Positions 1-7,833 of a DNA stretch of 64,000 nucleotides are shown here, one piece after another. Source of the stretch: Prosthecomicrobium pneumaticum (GTDB lineage Bacteria; Pseudomonadota; Alphaproteobacteria; Rhizobiales; Kaistiaceae); the NCBI RefSeq assembly GCF_014199915.1, contig NZ_JACHOO010000005.1:263027-327026 (forward strand), written 5' to 3'. A model generated the notes under the pieces. That model was given only the letters and a program-made list of their open reading frames with translations. It had not been told where the DNA came from and did not search any database. Position 1 is the stretch's first letter. Each line of letters begins with the position of its first letter. The translations under genes and the position numbers were made by a program.

Positions 1-147
1 GGCCATGACCCGGTTGTGGTTGAGGATCGCGACCGCGCTGCCCCGCGCGCCGTCGACGATGGCAGTCGGGTTCTTCTTCAGGTCGGAAACGCTGACGGCA
101 ATTTCGGCTTCCACGCGCTGCATGGCCTCGTCCTCGAATAACGGCAT
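1..147 (-). CDS. Phd/YefM-family antitoxin, partial (N-terminal 49 residues)
   Basis: This gene runs off the left edge. The 49 visible residues contain VSVSDLKKNPTAIV and AVAILNHNRVMA, the pattern of Phd/YefM (StbD-like) type II antitoxins, which bind DNA through this N-terminal domain and neutralise a RelE/ParE-type toxin through the missing C-terminus. The toxin gene, if present, would lie to the left, outside the window. The ATG at 147 has no clear ribosome binding site; an alternative ATG is at 123. Two copies of ATTTCGAT just upstream may be its operator. An antitoxin is reasonable for ICE maintenance, but the toxin has not been seen. Confidence 0.72.
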   Translation of the reverse strand, partial: MPLFEDEAMQRVEAEIAVSVSDLKKNPTAIVDGARGSAVAILNHNRVMA

Positions 148-161
148 CAAAATCAGGTCAG

Positions 162-182
162 ATTTCGATATTGAATTTCGAT
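162..182. promoter_or_regulatory. Direct repeat ATTTCGAT, possible antitoxin operator
   Basis: ATTTCGAT occurs at 162-169 and again at 175-182, on the same strand and 13 bp apart, just upstream of the antitoxin start. Antitoxins of this type repress their own promoter, so an operator is expected here. The assignment is inference from position only. Confidence 0.35.
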
Positions 183-513
183 CTATATAGCCCATCTCCG
201 CAACGATTGCGAGAGGCGGACGACCATCGGCCGGGGCTGACGAAGGTTCCCACAGCCAGAATCGAGTATGGCGAGCTGCGCTCCCTTTGTCCCGATCGGC
301 CGCGGCCGGAGCCTTGCCGATCCTCGGGGGAGCCAAGGGGGACTTTCCCCTTGCTCCCCGCAAATGCCGCCTGTTGCGGAGCAGGGCCGCCGCCTCGCAA
401 GGTGGTCATGACGGTCATCCTTCCCATCATCGGACCCACCTCGCTCGGCCTGGCAGTCCGGCTCCGCGCGCCGGCATGTGCCCCCTCCATTCCCGCGCGC
501 TCTCGCGCCCCCG

Positions 514-539
514 GAAGGCATGTCGGGGGACATGCCTTC
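514..539. promoter_or_regulatory. Perfect 11-bp hairpin upstream of the DUF932 gene
   Basis: GAAGGCATGTC (514-524) and GACATGCCTTC (529-539) pair perfectly around a GGGG loop. The hairpin lies 28 nt before the DUF932 start codon and has no T tract, so it is more likely a leader structure or operator than an intrinsic terminator. Between 183 and 513 I see no convincing gene or other signal. Confidence 0.45.
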
Positions 540-567
540 GGCATCTACGGGAAAAGGAGCAACGACC

Positions 568-1764
568 ATGAACATCATCGGCACCAGCCAGAATGGCCAG
601 ACTGTTGAAAGCGGCTTCCGCGTGGACATCTCACGTGGCGAGCGGATCGGCCGCGTGTCGTCGGAGTGGTTCTCGCGCCCCGACGACGAACGCTTCCTGT
701 CGCTCACCGAGCTTTACGATGCCGTGAAGGCCCGGGCGGATCGCGCCAAGGCCCGCACCGTGGAGAGCCGCGCCGTACGCGTGGAGGCAAGCCGGGAGGA
801 TGCGGAGCGGCTTTCGCTGATCGTTCCCGGACAGGATGCGCCCATCGCCCCGACGCATTGGAGCTTCGGGCAGTTGTGCAGCCTTGTCGGCGCGCCCGCC
901 ACCTATATGCGCCAGCTTCCCGCGCCGCTCGCCGGCATCAACCTGCAGCACGGCTTGCTGTCGCACCGCGCCGAGCTTGTGAAGACGCTTGAGGCGGATG
1001 ACGGCCGCATTGAGCTTCGCGCCGTGACCGGCCCCGACTATGGCCGCATCTGGGATCACGAGCTTGTCGCCGCCGTCATGAAGATCGCCGGCAACGGCAC
1101 TGGCGACACCATGTGGAAGGTGCCCGGCGTGCTGGACTGGGCGACCATGACGCACAATCCCTTCGTGGACATCACGAAGGATACGACCACCCTCTATGCC
1201 AGCGACCGCGACGTGTTCCTGTTCCTCGTGGACGACACCCACCCCATCGAGGCAGGGCGCCTGCCGAACGGCGAGCCGGATTTGTATTTCCGGGGCTTCT
1301 ACTGCTGGAACAGCGAAGTCGGATCGAAGACCCTCGGCATTGCGAGCTTCTATCTCCGCGCTGTGTGCATGAACCGCAACCTTTGGGGCGTGGAAGGTTT
1401 CGAGGAGATCAGCATCCGGCACAGCAAGTTCGCGGCCCAGCGCTTCGCCCATGAGGCGGCGCCCGCGCTGACGAGCTTTGCCAATTCCTCGCCCGCGCCA
1501 TTCATCGCCGGGATCAAGGCGGCCCGGGAAAAGATCGTCGCCCGCACCGACGAGGAGCGCGAGAGCTTCATGCGCAAGCGCGGCTTCAGCAAGGCCGAGA
1601 CCGGCAAGATCATCGAGACGGTCTTGCAGGAGGAAGGCCGCCCGCCAGAAAGCATCTTCGATTTCGTGCAGGGCATGACGGCGCACGCCCGCGCCAAGGC
1701 GCATCAGGATAGCCGGCTAGAACTGGAAGCGAAAGCAAAGACCCTGCTGGAGAAGGCCGCATAG
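568..1764 (+). CDS. DUF932 domain-containing protein
   Basis: The product is 398 residues and belongs to the DUF932 (phage/plasmid-like, TIGR03299-type) family, common on conjugative plasmids, ICEs and phages. Its biochemical role is not established. Recognisable family segments are the central DYGRIWDHELV and the later block with FYLRAVCMNRNLWG, followed by a charged helical C-terminus. The start at 568 is chosen because AAAAGGAG lies at 552-559; longer in-frame starts have no such site. It stands alone, with a hairpin upstream and another (1845-1861) downstream. I cannot say more about function than the family allows. Confidence 0.85.
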   Translation: MNIIGTSQNGQTVESGFRVDISRGERIGRVSSEWFSRPDDERFLSLTELYDAVKARADRAKARTVESRAVRVEASREDAERLSLIVPGQDAPIAPTHWSFGQLCSLVGAPATYMRQLPAPLAGINLQHGLLSHRAELVKTLEADDGRIELRAVTGPDYGRIWDHELVAAVMKIAGNGTGDTMWKVPGVLDWATMTHNPFVDITKDTTTLYASDRDVFLFLVDDTHPIEAGRLPNGEPDLYFRGFYCWNSEVGSKTLGIASFYLRAVCMNRNLWGVEGFEEISIRHSKFAAQRFAHEAAPALTSFANSSPAPFIAGIKAAREKIVARTDEERESFMRKRGFSKAETGKIIETVLQEEGRPPESIFDFVQGMTAHARAKAHQDSRLELEAKAKTLLEKAA

Positions 1765-1844
1765 CCGCAGATGCCGCGCGGCCTTCTATATCCGGAAATT
1801 TTCCGCCGATCCGTAAATCCGGGTCGGCGGCGCGGCCGCGGCTC

Positions 1845-1861
1845 GCCGGGCTCCGCCCGGC
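1845..1861. terminator. GC hairpin after the DUF932 gene, possible terminator
   Basis: GCCGGGC (1845-1851) and GCCCGGC (1855-1861) pair around a TCC loop, 80 nt after the DUF932 stop. There is no T tract, so intrinsic termination is doubtful. It is preceded by the 12-mer CCGTAAATCCGG, which also occurs inside trbC. Confidence 0.35.
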
Positions 1862-2022
1862 TCGCAAAGTCATAGCTGGTACGGCCTCAACTATCCGAAC
1901 AAATACCGCCTGCAATCGCCCTCTCCCGACGATGCACGACACCTTAACTTTAGCCGCCTCATTTTGGGGGACACGGTGCGTGCTCTTGAAAATAGAAGCT
2001 TTCCGAAACACATGGAGAAAAC

Positions 2023-2821
2023 ATGCCCCACACGCAAGACTGGATGGCCAACGCCGCCTATCTCTACATCCTCTTTCTCGACCGTCCGGCCGTCGCCTGG
2101 GAGCACCTGCGGCGCAATCCCGGCTATCGGAATGACTGGCGCCGCTTTGGCACGAAGCGGCGTCCATCATTGAGCGCATATGCGCAGAATTGGGGGTTAC
2201 GATTTCTTCGAGAACCCCAAACACGACGCGCGCGACGCGCTGCCGTTCTGGCGGCCTGATCCAGACATCGCCCTGCCGATCGTGCCGGACGAAGACCCGG
2301 AGGCTGGTACGCCGGTCTTCGACCTCTGGACCTTTCCCGGCCGCAAGGCGATCGGCCATGACGGCGGCCGCCTCGCGCTGAAGCTCACCCGGCGCGGCCG
2401 CTCCTGGCATATCCATATCGCTGGCGCGCTTGACGCCACCATGCCCTTCACCTTCGCGATCGCACCGGACGACCGGGCCGATGCCCGCTTGCGCGAGGCC
2501 AAGGAACTGCTGGCCGTGATCGCCACTCGCCCAGCCGGACTTGCCGGCCGGCGCGGCTCGCCCGAGCCGATCATCACCATGCAGTCCTTGCAGGCCCTCG
2601 ACGGTCATCTCGCCGGAGCCAGCGAGCGCGAGATCGCCATCGCGATCTTCGGCGCACGCCTCGTAGAGGAGAAATGGCATGGTGACAGCGAGCTGCGCGC
2701 CAGGGTCCGCTATCTCGTCCACCGTGGCCGCGCCCTCATGAACGGCGGCTATCGCCGTTTCCTGTGGGGCGCGACCGCGCGTCGGGCCGGCGAGTATCCC
2801 ATGCCCGCCGCCGCCCCGTGA
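2023..2821 (+). CDS. fseA: FseA-like excision activator (DUF6499 + DUF2285), split by a +1 frameshift
   Basis: Two overlapping frames together encode a roughly 265-residue protein. The first frame (2023-2259) starts after GGAG at 2014 and gives a DUF6499-type N-terminus with AYLYILFLDRPAVAWEHLRR and NPGYRNDWRR. The second frame (to 2821) gives NWGYDFFENPKHDARDALPFW and a DUF2285 DNA-binding domain ending in SELRARVRYLVHRGRALMNGGYR. Moving from the first frame to the second needs a +1 shift at the G run 2192-2196. In ICEMlSymR7A two such ORFs (msi172/msi171) are joined by low-frequency programmed +1 frameshifting to make FseA, which activates rdfS. Here the RdfS-like gene follows directly. Mutation or a sequencing error remains possible. 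Confidence 0.75.
2192..2196 (+). other. Candidate +1 ribosomal frameshift site (run of five G)
   Basis: The reading frame of the DUF6499 part and that of the DUF2285 part join without loss of residues if one base of this G run is skipped: the codons for N-W-G are then followed by TAC GAT TTC. The downstream frame has no convincing ribosome binding site of its own, so frameshifting is the likelier route to the second domain. Confidence 0.55.
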
Positions 2822-2936
2822 GGGAGAAAGCCGACCGGCCAGGATTCTCCATACGCAGCAGGACAGGCTTTCCCCAAGCTGCCTCCCAACCGCTGGACCG
2901 GGCTTCGCTCGGCCAGCCTGAGACGGAGGCAGCTTC

Positions 2937-3167
2937 ATGGATCGTCCCGAATCCAAACCGGCCAGCCGCTACCTCACCAATGAGGAAGCGGCCGCCTATC
3001 TCAAGCTCTCGCCGCACACGCTGAACAAGAAGCGCGTCATTGGCGGCGGACCAAAGTTCCGCAAGCTCGGCTCCCGCGTCGTCTACGCGATCGACGACCT
3101 CGAAACCTGGATCGAGGCGCGCGCTTGCAACACCACCTCAGATCCCCGCTACGCCCAAGCCCGCTGA
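2937..3167 (+). CDS. rdfS: Helix-turn-helix excisionase, RdfS-like (recombination directionality factor)
   Basis: This 76-residue protein has the winged helix-turn-helix layout of AlpA/excisionase proteins: YLTNEEAAAYLKLSPHTLNKKR at about residues 13-34, then GPKFRKLGSRVVYAIDDLETWI. Such proteins turn a tyrosine integrase from integration to excision. The start at 2937 follows GGAGG at 2925. It heads the repA-parA-traF-rlxS gene series and lies right after the FseA-like activator, matching the FseA to RdfS control order known in ICEMlSymR7A. Naming it rdfS rests on family and position, since small excisionases diverge quickly. Confidence 0.65.
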   Translation: MDRPESKPASRYLTNEEAAAYLKLSPHTLNKKRVIGGGPKFRKLGSRVVYAIDDLETWIEARACNTTSDPRYAQAR

Positions 3168-3176
3168 CGGCAACGC

Positions 3177-4040
3177 ATGGCGGCGCGCAGACACATATCC
3201 GAGCGCGACCAGCTCGAACTGTTCCGATCGCGCCCCGGCGACATGGCGACCCGCGACTCGCAGGATCTCATGGCCTATCCCTTCTTCTCCCTCGCCAAGT
3301 CGAAGCGCGTCCAGCCGATTAAATTCGAGGCCGGCGACGTCCGCATCCATGTCGAGGCCCCGGCCGAATTCGGCCTGGCCACCATATGGGACGCCGACAT
3401 CCTGATCTGGGCCGCTTCGCAGATCGTCGACGCTCGTGACCTCGGCCTGCGCACCTCGCGGCTGATGGCGACGACACCCTATGAAATCCTGACCTTTATC
3501 GGCCGCGGCACCTCCGTCCGCGACTATCAGCGCCTCAAGGCCGCGCTCGACCGCCTGCAAGCCACCACCGTCGCCACGTCGATCCGCCAGCCCTCCGAGA
3601 GGCGCCGGCATCGCTTTTCCTGGATCAACGAATGGAAGGAAAGGCTCGACGCCAAAGGCCGACCGCTCGGCATCGAGCTGATCGTGCCGGACTGGTTCTA
3701 CGAAGGCGTTCTCAACAACGCCCTGGTCCTGACGATCGACCGCAACTATTTCGATCTGTTCGGTGGCATCGAACGCTGGCTGTACCGGCTGGTGCGCAAG
3801 CATGGCGGCCGCCAGCCCGGCGGCTGGAGCTTCGATTTTCATCATCTCCATGCCAAGTCGGGCAGCCTCTCGCGCTTCTCGAACTTCGCCTGCGATTTGC
3901 GCGACATCGTGCGCCGCCAGCCCTTGCCTGGCTATCGGTTGCGCATCGACCGGCTCGACAACGGCCGCGAACTGCTCGTCTTCGCGCCGGCCACACCGCT
4001 TCTGTCCGCTCGTTCAAGGGAGGCTGTGGAAAGGCTGTGA
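3177..4040 (+). CDS. repA: Replication initiator protein A (RPA family)
   Basis: The 287-residue product is a RepA of the RPA family, which initiates replication at iteron-type origins of broad-host-range plasmids in Proteobacteria. Typical segments are LMAYPFFSLAKSKR near residue 31, TPYEILTFIGRG near 101 and NYFDLFGGIERWLYRLVRKH near 189. It begins 9 nt after the excisionase stop and lacks a strong ribosome binding site, so translation may be coupled. Three iteron-like repeats follow its stop codon at once. An ICE with its own initiator can replicate as a circle after excision, which would stabilise it; this role is inferred. Confidence 0.85.
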   Translation: MAARRHISERDQLELFRSRPGDMATRDSQDLMAYPFFSLAKSKRVQPIKFEAGDVRIHVEAPAEFGLATIWDADILIWAASQIVDARDLGLRTSRLMATTPYEILTFIGRGTSVRDYQRLKAALDRLQATTVATSIRQPSERRRHRFSWINEWKERLDAKGRPLGIELIVPDWFYEGVLNNALVLTIDRNYFDLFGGIERWLYRLVRKHGGRQPGGWSFDFHHLHAKSGSLSRFSNFACDLRDIVRRQPLPGYRLRIDRLDNGRELLVFAPATPLLSARSREAVERL

Positions 4041-4046
4041 ATAGTC

Positions 4047-4108
4047 TCGTGCTATCGAAGGCATTCGGACTCGTGCTATCGGGGGCACGGCTATCGTGCT
4101 ATCAAAGG
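4047..4108 (+). repeat. Three iteron-like direct repeats (candidate oriV)
   Basis: TCGTGCTATC occurs at 4047-4056, 4071-4080 and 4094-4103, each followed by a purine-rich GAAGG, GGGGG or AAAGG. The start-to-start spacing is 24 and 23 bp, about two helical turns, as expected for RepA iterons. The repeats sit immediately after repA, and the next 170 bp or so (to about 4280) is markedly AT-rich, like an unwinding region. No protein-coding gene fits 4041-4377. Confidence 0.7.
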
Positions 4109-4377
4109 CGCGAATGCGCGTTAAGCAATTGCGGCGCTTTGCAAAAATTATCCCCTAACTTCTCTAATATGGAATCTAACTCTCTTTATTTATCTGGCGA
4201 CATTGTTGATAACTATGACCAATATAAACTGAGAAAAGACGATTATGTCTTAAGTTATACGAATAAGTACGCTTATGAACAATCCCATACGATCGTCGCG
4301 CTGCCTATCGCGCCAGCATGCCCCCAAGGGCGACCGATACCCGGACATGACGACCGTGCCAGCCTGGAGGGCGCGTC

Positions 4378-5013
4378 ATGATCGTGGCGCTCCTCAACCA
4401 GAAGGGCGGCGTCGGCAAGACGACGCTCGCCACCCATCTCGCCGGTGAGCTGGCGGCCGCTGGCGCGCGTGTCGCCGTCGTCGACGCCGATCCGCAAGGC
4501 TCGGCGCTTGACTGGTCGCAGCGGCGCGCGGAAAGCGGCCTGCCGCGCCTGTTCGGCGTTCTCGGGCTCCCCCGCGAGACGCTGCATGCGGAAGTTCCTG
4601 ACATCGCCCGCGGCGCTGATCACGTTGTCATCGACGGCCCGCCACGCGTAACCGCGCTGGCGCGTTCCTCGATCCTCGCCGCCGACCTGGTGCTGATCCC
4701 GGTCCAGCCGTCGCCCTATGACGTCTGGGCGAGTGCCGAGATCGTAGCGCTCATCGGCGAGGCGCGGCTGTTCAAGCCGCAGCTCCGCGCCGCCTTCGTC
4801 GTCAACCGCCGCATCGTCGGCACCATCATCGGCCGCGACGTGCGCGCCGCGTTGCCGGAGGGCTTGCCCGCGCTCACCGCCGACATTGGCCAGCGCGTCG
4901 TCTTCGCCGAGAGCGTCGCCACTGGCCGTCTGGCCAGCGAGCTGGAGCCCGGCGGCGCGGCCGCACAGGAGATCACCGCACTCGCTGCCGAGATCATGGG
5001 AGGCAGCTCATGA
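4378..5013 (+). CDS. parA: ParA-family partition ATPase
   Basis: This 211-residue protein is a small ParA/MinD-type ATPase. It has the deviant Walker A motif KGGVGKTT at residues 9-16, DADPQGSALDW near 38-48, and IDGPPR near residue 86. Proteins of this size without an N-terminal DNA-binding domain belong to the type Ib group, which works with a small ribbon-helix-helix partner. Such a partner gene overlaps its stop by 4 bp. Together with repA and the iterons it forms a plasmid-like replication and partition module inside the ICE. Confidence 0.9.
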   Translation: MIVALLNQKGGVGKTTLATHLAGELAAAGARVAVVDADPQGSALDWSQRRAESGLPRLFGVLGLPRETLHAEVPDIARGADHVVIDGPPRVTALARSSILAADLVLIPVQPSPYDVWASAEIVALIGEARLFKPQLRAAFVVNRRIVGTIIGRDVRAALPEGLPALTADIGQRVVFAESVATGRLASELEPGGAAAQEITALAAEIMGGSS

Positions 5014-5285
5014 GCGGCAAGCGCGTCACCTTCGGCGCGAAACCCGCCGCACCCACAGTCGATGCCTGGGTGCAGCAGGGCAACGGCGTCGAGGTGGCCG
5101 TTCAGGCAACACCGCCGACTTCGGCAGCGAAGGCCGAGATCTACACCGCGCGCCTTACCATCGACGTGACGCCGGAACTGCGCGGCCGCGTCAAGGTCGC
5201 CGCCTTCAGGCAAGGCGTCACGGTCGCCGAGATGATCCGCGCGCTGCTCGAGACGCGCTTTCCTGAGGGCGGAGCAGACGCATGA
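5010..5285 (+). CDS. Small ribbon-helix-helix protein, likely ParA partner
   Basis: The 91-residue product has a flexible, Ala- and Pro-rich N-terminus and a C-terminal ribbon-helix-helix fold: a strand ARLTIDVTPELRGRVKVAA followed by helix QGVTVAEMIRALLETRF. This is the build of ParG-type centromere-binding proteins paired with type Ib ParA. Its ATG overlaps the parA stop (ATGA at 5010), a sign of translational coupling. I infer that it binds a partition site near the iterons or its own promoter. It could instead be a plain transcriptional repressor of the operon. Confidence 0.65.
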   Translation: MSGKRVTFGAKPAAPTVDAWVQQGNGVEVAVQATPPTSAAKAEIYTARLTIDVTPELRGRVKVAAFRQGVTVAEMIRALLETRFPEGGADA

Positions 5286-5752
5286 CCACGCGCCGCTACA
5301 CTTGCGTCCTGGCCGTCTTTGAGCGCGACCGCATCAATGTCCGGCTGCGCTTCGGCAAGCCGGTGTGCGAGCGTCAGATCGATCGTCGCAGACGCCTCGC
5401 GATGTTCACTCCGGGCAGCACATTCGCGCTATTGCGCTGGGAGGCGAACGCTTATGGCACGACCCTCTCCCATCTCGCCATCATGCGCGCGGTTGCGCCG
5501 GGTGAAACGTGCTGCATGTGGCCTTATGTGCGTCCCGGCGCGAAAATACTGCTCTTCGTCGCCGGATGGGGTCAGGTCGAGCGCGCCTTGAAGGCGGTCG
5601 ACACCGTCGAAGCCCTCGGCGTGGCTCCCTCTGACGCCGCGCCGGAATATTGGCAGCAGGTCCACAACAGGCTCTGGGTGCATGAGACACCACGCACCTA
5701 TTCGCAAGAACAGCATGACGCCTGGCTCCGTCGCCGGGAGCTGCTGTCATGA
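5282..5752 (+). CDS. DUF2840 domain-containing protein
   Basis: This 156-residue protein matches the DUF2840 family, found almost only next to traF in trb-type ICEs and related plasmids. Visible family features are FGKPVCERQIDRRRRLAMF near residues 25-43, the central RWEANAYGTT, and the C-terminal QQVHNRLWVHETPRTYS. It has no signal peptide or membrane segment. It overlaps the genes on both sides by 4 bp (ATGA), placing it firmly in the transfer operon. No molecular function is known. Confidence 0.8.
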   Translation: MTTRRYTCVLAVFERDRINVRLRFGKPVCERQIDRRRRLAMFTPGSTFALLRWEANAYGTTLSHLAIMRAVAPGETCCMWPYVRPGAKILLFVAGWGQVERALKAVDTVEALGVAPSDAAPEYWQQVHNRLWVHETPRTYSQEQHDAWLRRRELLS

Positions 5753-6300
5753 CGGCACGTGGCCTCTTCTTGATGATGACAGCCAGCGGTGTGCTGCTGA
5801 TCGCAGCACCCGTCTGGTCGGGGCACGCGCCGCGCTTCATCTGGAATGCGTCGGCAAGTGTGCCGGTCGGCCTCTATCGCGTCGAGCCGGCAGACCGGAT
5901 CGCGGTCACGGACCTTGCCATTGTCATGCCGCCGGAACCGCTCGCCGGTTTCCTCGATGCCCGCGGCTATCTTCCGCGCGGCGTGCCGCTCTTGAAGCGC
6001 GTGCTCGCGCTCGCAGGCCAAACCGTCTGCCGTGAGGGCTTCGACATTATCGCTTACGGCTGGCGCTACGGGGCGGCTCGTGAGCGTGACAGTCGTGGCC
6101 GACCACTGCCTGTCTGGCAGGGCTGCCGCGTCGTCCCGAGCGACGCCGCTTTCCTCATGAACTGGGATGCGCCGGACTCATTCGACAGTCGGTATTTTGG
6201 CCCGCTTCCCCTCTCTTCCATCGTCGGTCGCGCGGTTCCGATCTGGACCAACGACGGCGACATTGATCCGGCTTCAGAGCCGGTTCCCGACGAGCCATAG
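5749..6300 (+). CDS. traF: TraF, S26-family conjugal transfer peptidase
   Basis: The 183-residue product is a membrane-anchored serine protease of the signal peptidase S26C/TraF family. In RP4, TraF processes and cyclises the pilin TrbC. An N-terminal hydrophobic segment (residues 5-22) is followed by NASASVPVGLY with the likely nucleophile Ser37. The general base is probably Lys83 in LLKRVLAL. The start overlaps the DUF2840 stop by 4 bp. It is expected to act in the inner membrane or periplasm on the trbC product encoded 9 kb downstream. Confidence 0.9.
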   Translation: MTARGLFLMMTASGVLLIAAPVWSGHAPRFIWNASASVPVGLYRVEPADRIAVTDLAIVMPPEPLAGFLDARGYLPRGVPLLKRVLALAGQTVCREGFDIIAYGWRYGAARERDSRGRPLPVWQGCRVVPSDAAFLMNWDAPDSFDSRYFGPLPLSSIVGRAVPIWTNDGDIDPASEPVPDEP

Positions 6301-6333
6301 GCGGCTCGTGTCCGACCCCAGAAGGAGTGTGCC

Positions 6334-6663
6334 ATGCCGCAGATCGGGACTTTCAAGAAGACGAAGGACGGCTTCACCGGCCGTATCCGGACGCTGACGC
6401 TCGACGCCGAGCTGGTCATCAGGTCGGCTGAAAATGCGGACGCCGAAAATGCGCCGCACTATCGCATCTTCACCACCGACGATATCGAAACCGGTGCTGG
6501 TTGGAAGCGCACCGGCGAGAGAGCCGGAGACTACCTGTCGCTCGCCATAGACGATCCGTCCTTCACCCAGCCGCTCCGCGCTCACCTGTTCCAGTCGGAA
6601 ATCGACAACGCGACTTGGAACCTGCTCTGGACACGCCCATCGAAGCGTGATGAGCGGACCTGA
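6334..6663 (+). CDS. DUF736 family protein
   Basis: This 109-residue protein belongs to the DUF736 family, small soluble proteins found beside relaxase genes in alphaproteobacterial mobile elements. The N-terminus MPQIGTFKKTKDGFTGRIRTL and the segment PHYRIFTTDDIETGAGWKRT are typical. The start follows AAGGAG (6321-6326). Its role in transfer is unknown; DNA binding or regulation has been suggested but I cannot confirm it. The 240-nt gap after it, before the transglycosylase, shows no clear gene. Confidence 0.85.
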   Translation: MPQIGTFKKTKDGFTGRIRTLTLDAELVIRSAENADAENAPHYRIFTTDDIETGAGWKRTGERAGDYLSLAIDDPSFTQPLRAHLFQSEIDNATWNLLWTRPSKRDERT

Positions 6664-6904
6664 TGTCATGTGTGGGTCGCGCGAACTGGGATTGACCCTT
6701 ATCCCTCTGATCGATGGGAAACGGGATCATCCCTCCGACCCGATCGCTGGCCAGACAGCCACCGCGCGCAGTGAAGGTCAGGGGCGGTCGCTTTGCGGCC
6801 GGCAACGCCTCGCCCTTGACCGGAGCGAGGACGGTGGCAGGCTGTCGGCGCTCGGACAAGGAGCATGGTGCAAAACGTCGTCGCGCTCGCCTCTACGGCG
6901 CGTC

Positions 6905-7612
6905 ATGCAAGCGATCATCACCTGTACGCTGATGATGATTTCCGGCGCCGTGGCCCGAGCGGAACCTGCGTCCTCACCGCCGCCTGGGAAAGCGCCCACG
7001 AACCATCAACTATCGGCCGATCCGTGGGCTGCACAGATCGCCGAAGTGGCACAACGTTTCGACATTCCGGAGCAGTGGATACGCTCCGTCATGGGTGTCG
7101 AAAGTGACGGCGAAACCCGCGTGGTGTCAGCGAAAGGTGCGATCGGCCTGATGCAGATCATGCCCGCCACCTGGGAGGCGATGCGCAGCCGATACGGGCT
7201 CGGCGACGATCCCTTCGATCCGTATGACAATATCACCGCTGGTGCTGCCTATCTGCGCGAGATGTACGATCGCTACGGGGCGCCGGGATTCCTCGCCGCT
7301 TACAATGCGGGGCCAGCGCGCTATGAGGAACACAAACTCCTCGGTGTGCCGCTTCCTGATGAGACGCGTGCTTATCTCGACAAGCTCGCATCGATCATCG
7401 GCAGCCCGACTCCGAGCCTCTTCGCGGGTTCGGAGACGCACACAAACCGCGGTCCGGAAGCACCACTGTTCGCGGTCGACGCGCGCAAGAAATCTACCGT
7501 CGGTGCACTCCCCTCTCGACCATCTGCTGGCGCGCTCTTTGTGACCGTCAAGCCACGCGTCGAATACGTCGAACCAAACGACAGCGACAGCTCCGACGTG
7601 CAGCAGAAGTGA
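6905..7612 (+). CDS. Lytic transglycosylase of the transfer system
   Basis: From the ATG at 6905 the product is 235 residues with a signal peptide (about 1-20, ending AVARA) and an SLT domain. The catalytic Glu66 lies in MGVESDGET, followed by AKGAIGLMQIMPATW and later AAYNAGPARYEEH, the usual lysozyme-like signature. Such enzymes open the peptidoglycan for the mating channel. The start is uncertain: no good ribosome binding site precedes 6905, and the open frame extends further upstream, but only from here does a signal peptide begin. It precedes the relaxase gene. Confidence 0.85.
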   Translation: MQAIITCTLMMISGAVARAEPASSPPPGKAPTNHQLSADPWAAQIAEVAQRFDIPEQWIRSVMGVESDGETRVVSAKGAIGLMQIMPATWEAMRSRYGLGDDPFDPYDNITAGAAYLREMYDRYGAPGFLAAYNAGPARYEEHKLLGVPLPDETRAYLDKLASIIGSPTPSLFAGSETHTNRGPEAPLFAVDARKKSTVGALPSRPSAGALFVTVKPRVEYVEPNDSDSSDVQQK

Positions 7613-7721
7613 TCCCATAGCCACGATGAAGCACGGATTCGGAGCGCTGAAGGCGCAGGGCAAGATAAAAGGGGACGGCACGCGCCTGTCCCGAAGTTCT
7701 TGTCTGCACGTCGGTTGGGGC

Positions 7722-7748
7722 GGCACGCGGCGGATGAGCCCGCGTGCC
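7722..7748. promoter_or_regulatory. Inverted repeat upstream of the relaxase gene, candidate oriT component
   Basis: GGCACGCGG (7722-7730) and CCGCGTGCC (7740-7748) form a perfect 9-bp stem with a 9-nt loop. The shorter pair GGGAC/GTCCC lies at 7672-7692. Both sit in the 220-nt gap between the transglycosylase and rlxS, where the origin of transfer of rlxS-type ICEs would be expected. A nick site cannot be recognised by eye, so this is a positional guess. Confidence 0.35.
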
Positions 7749-7833
7749 TATAGAATCATCAAGCCATTGTTTATGCGTGAGCTTTCGCGTGCTTCATCGC
7801 ATGGGCTTGTACAGGATTGGCAGGATCGCCGTC

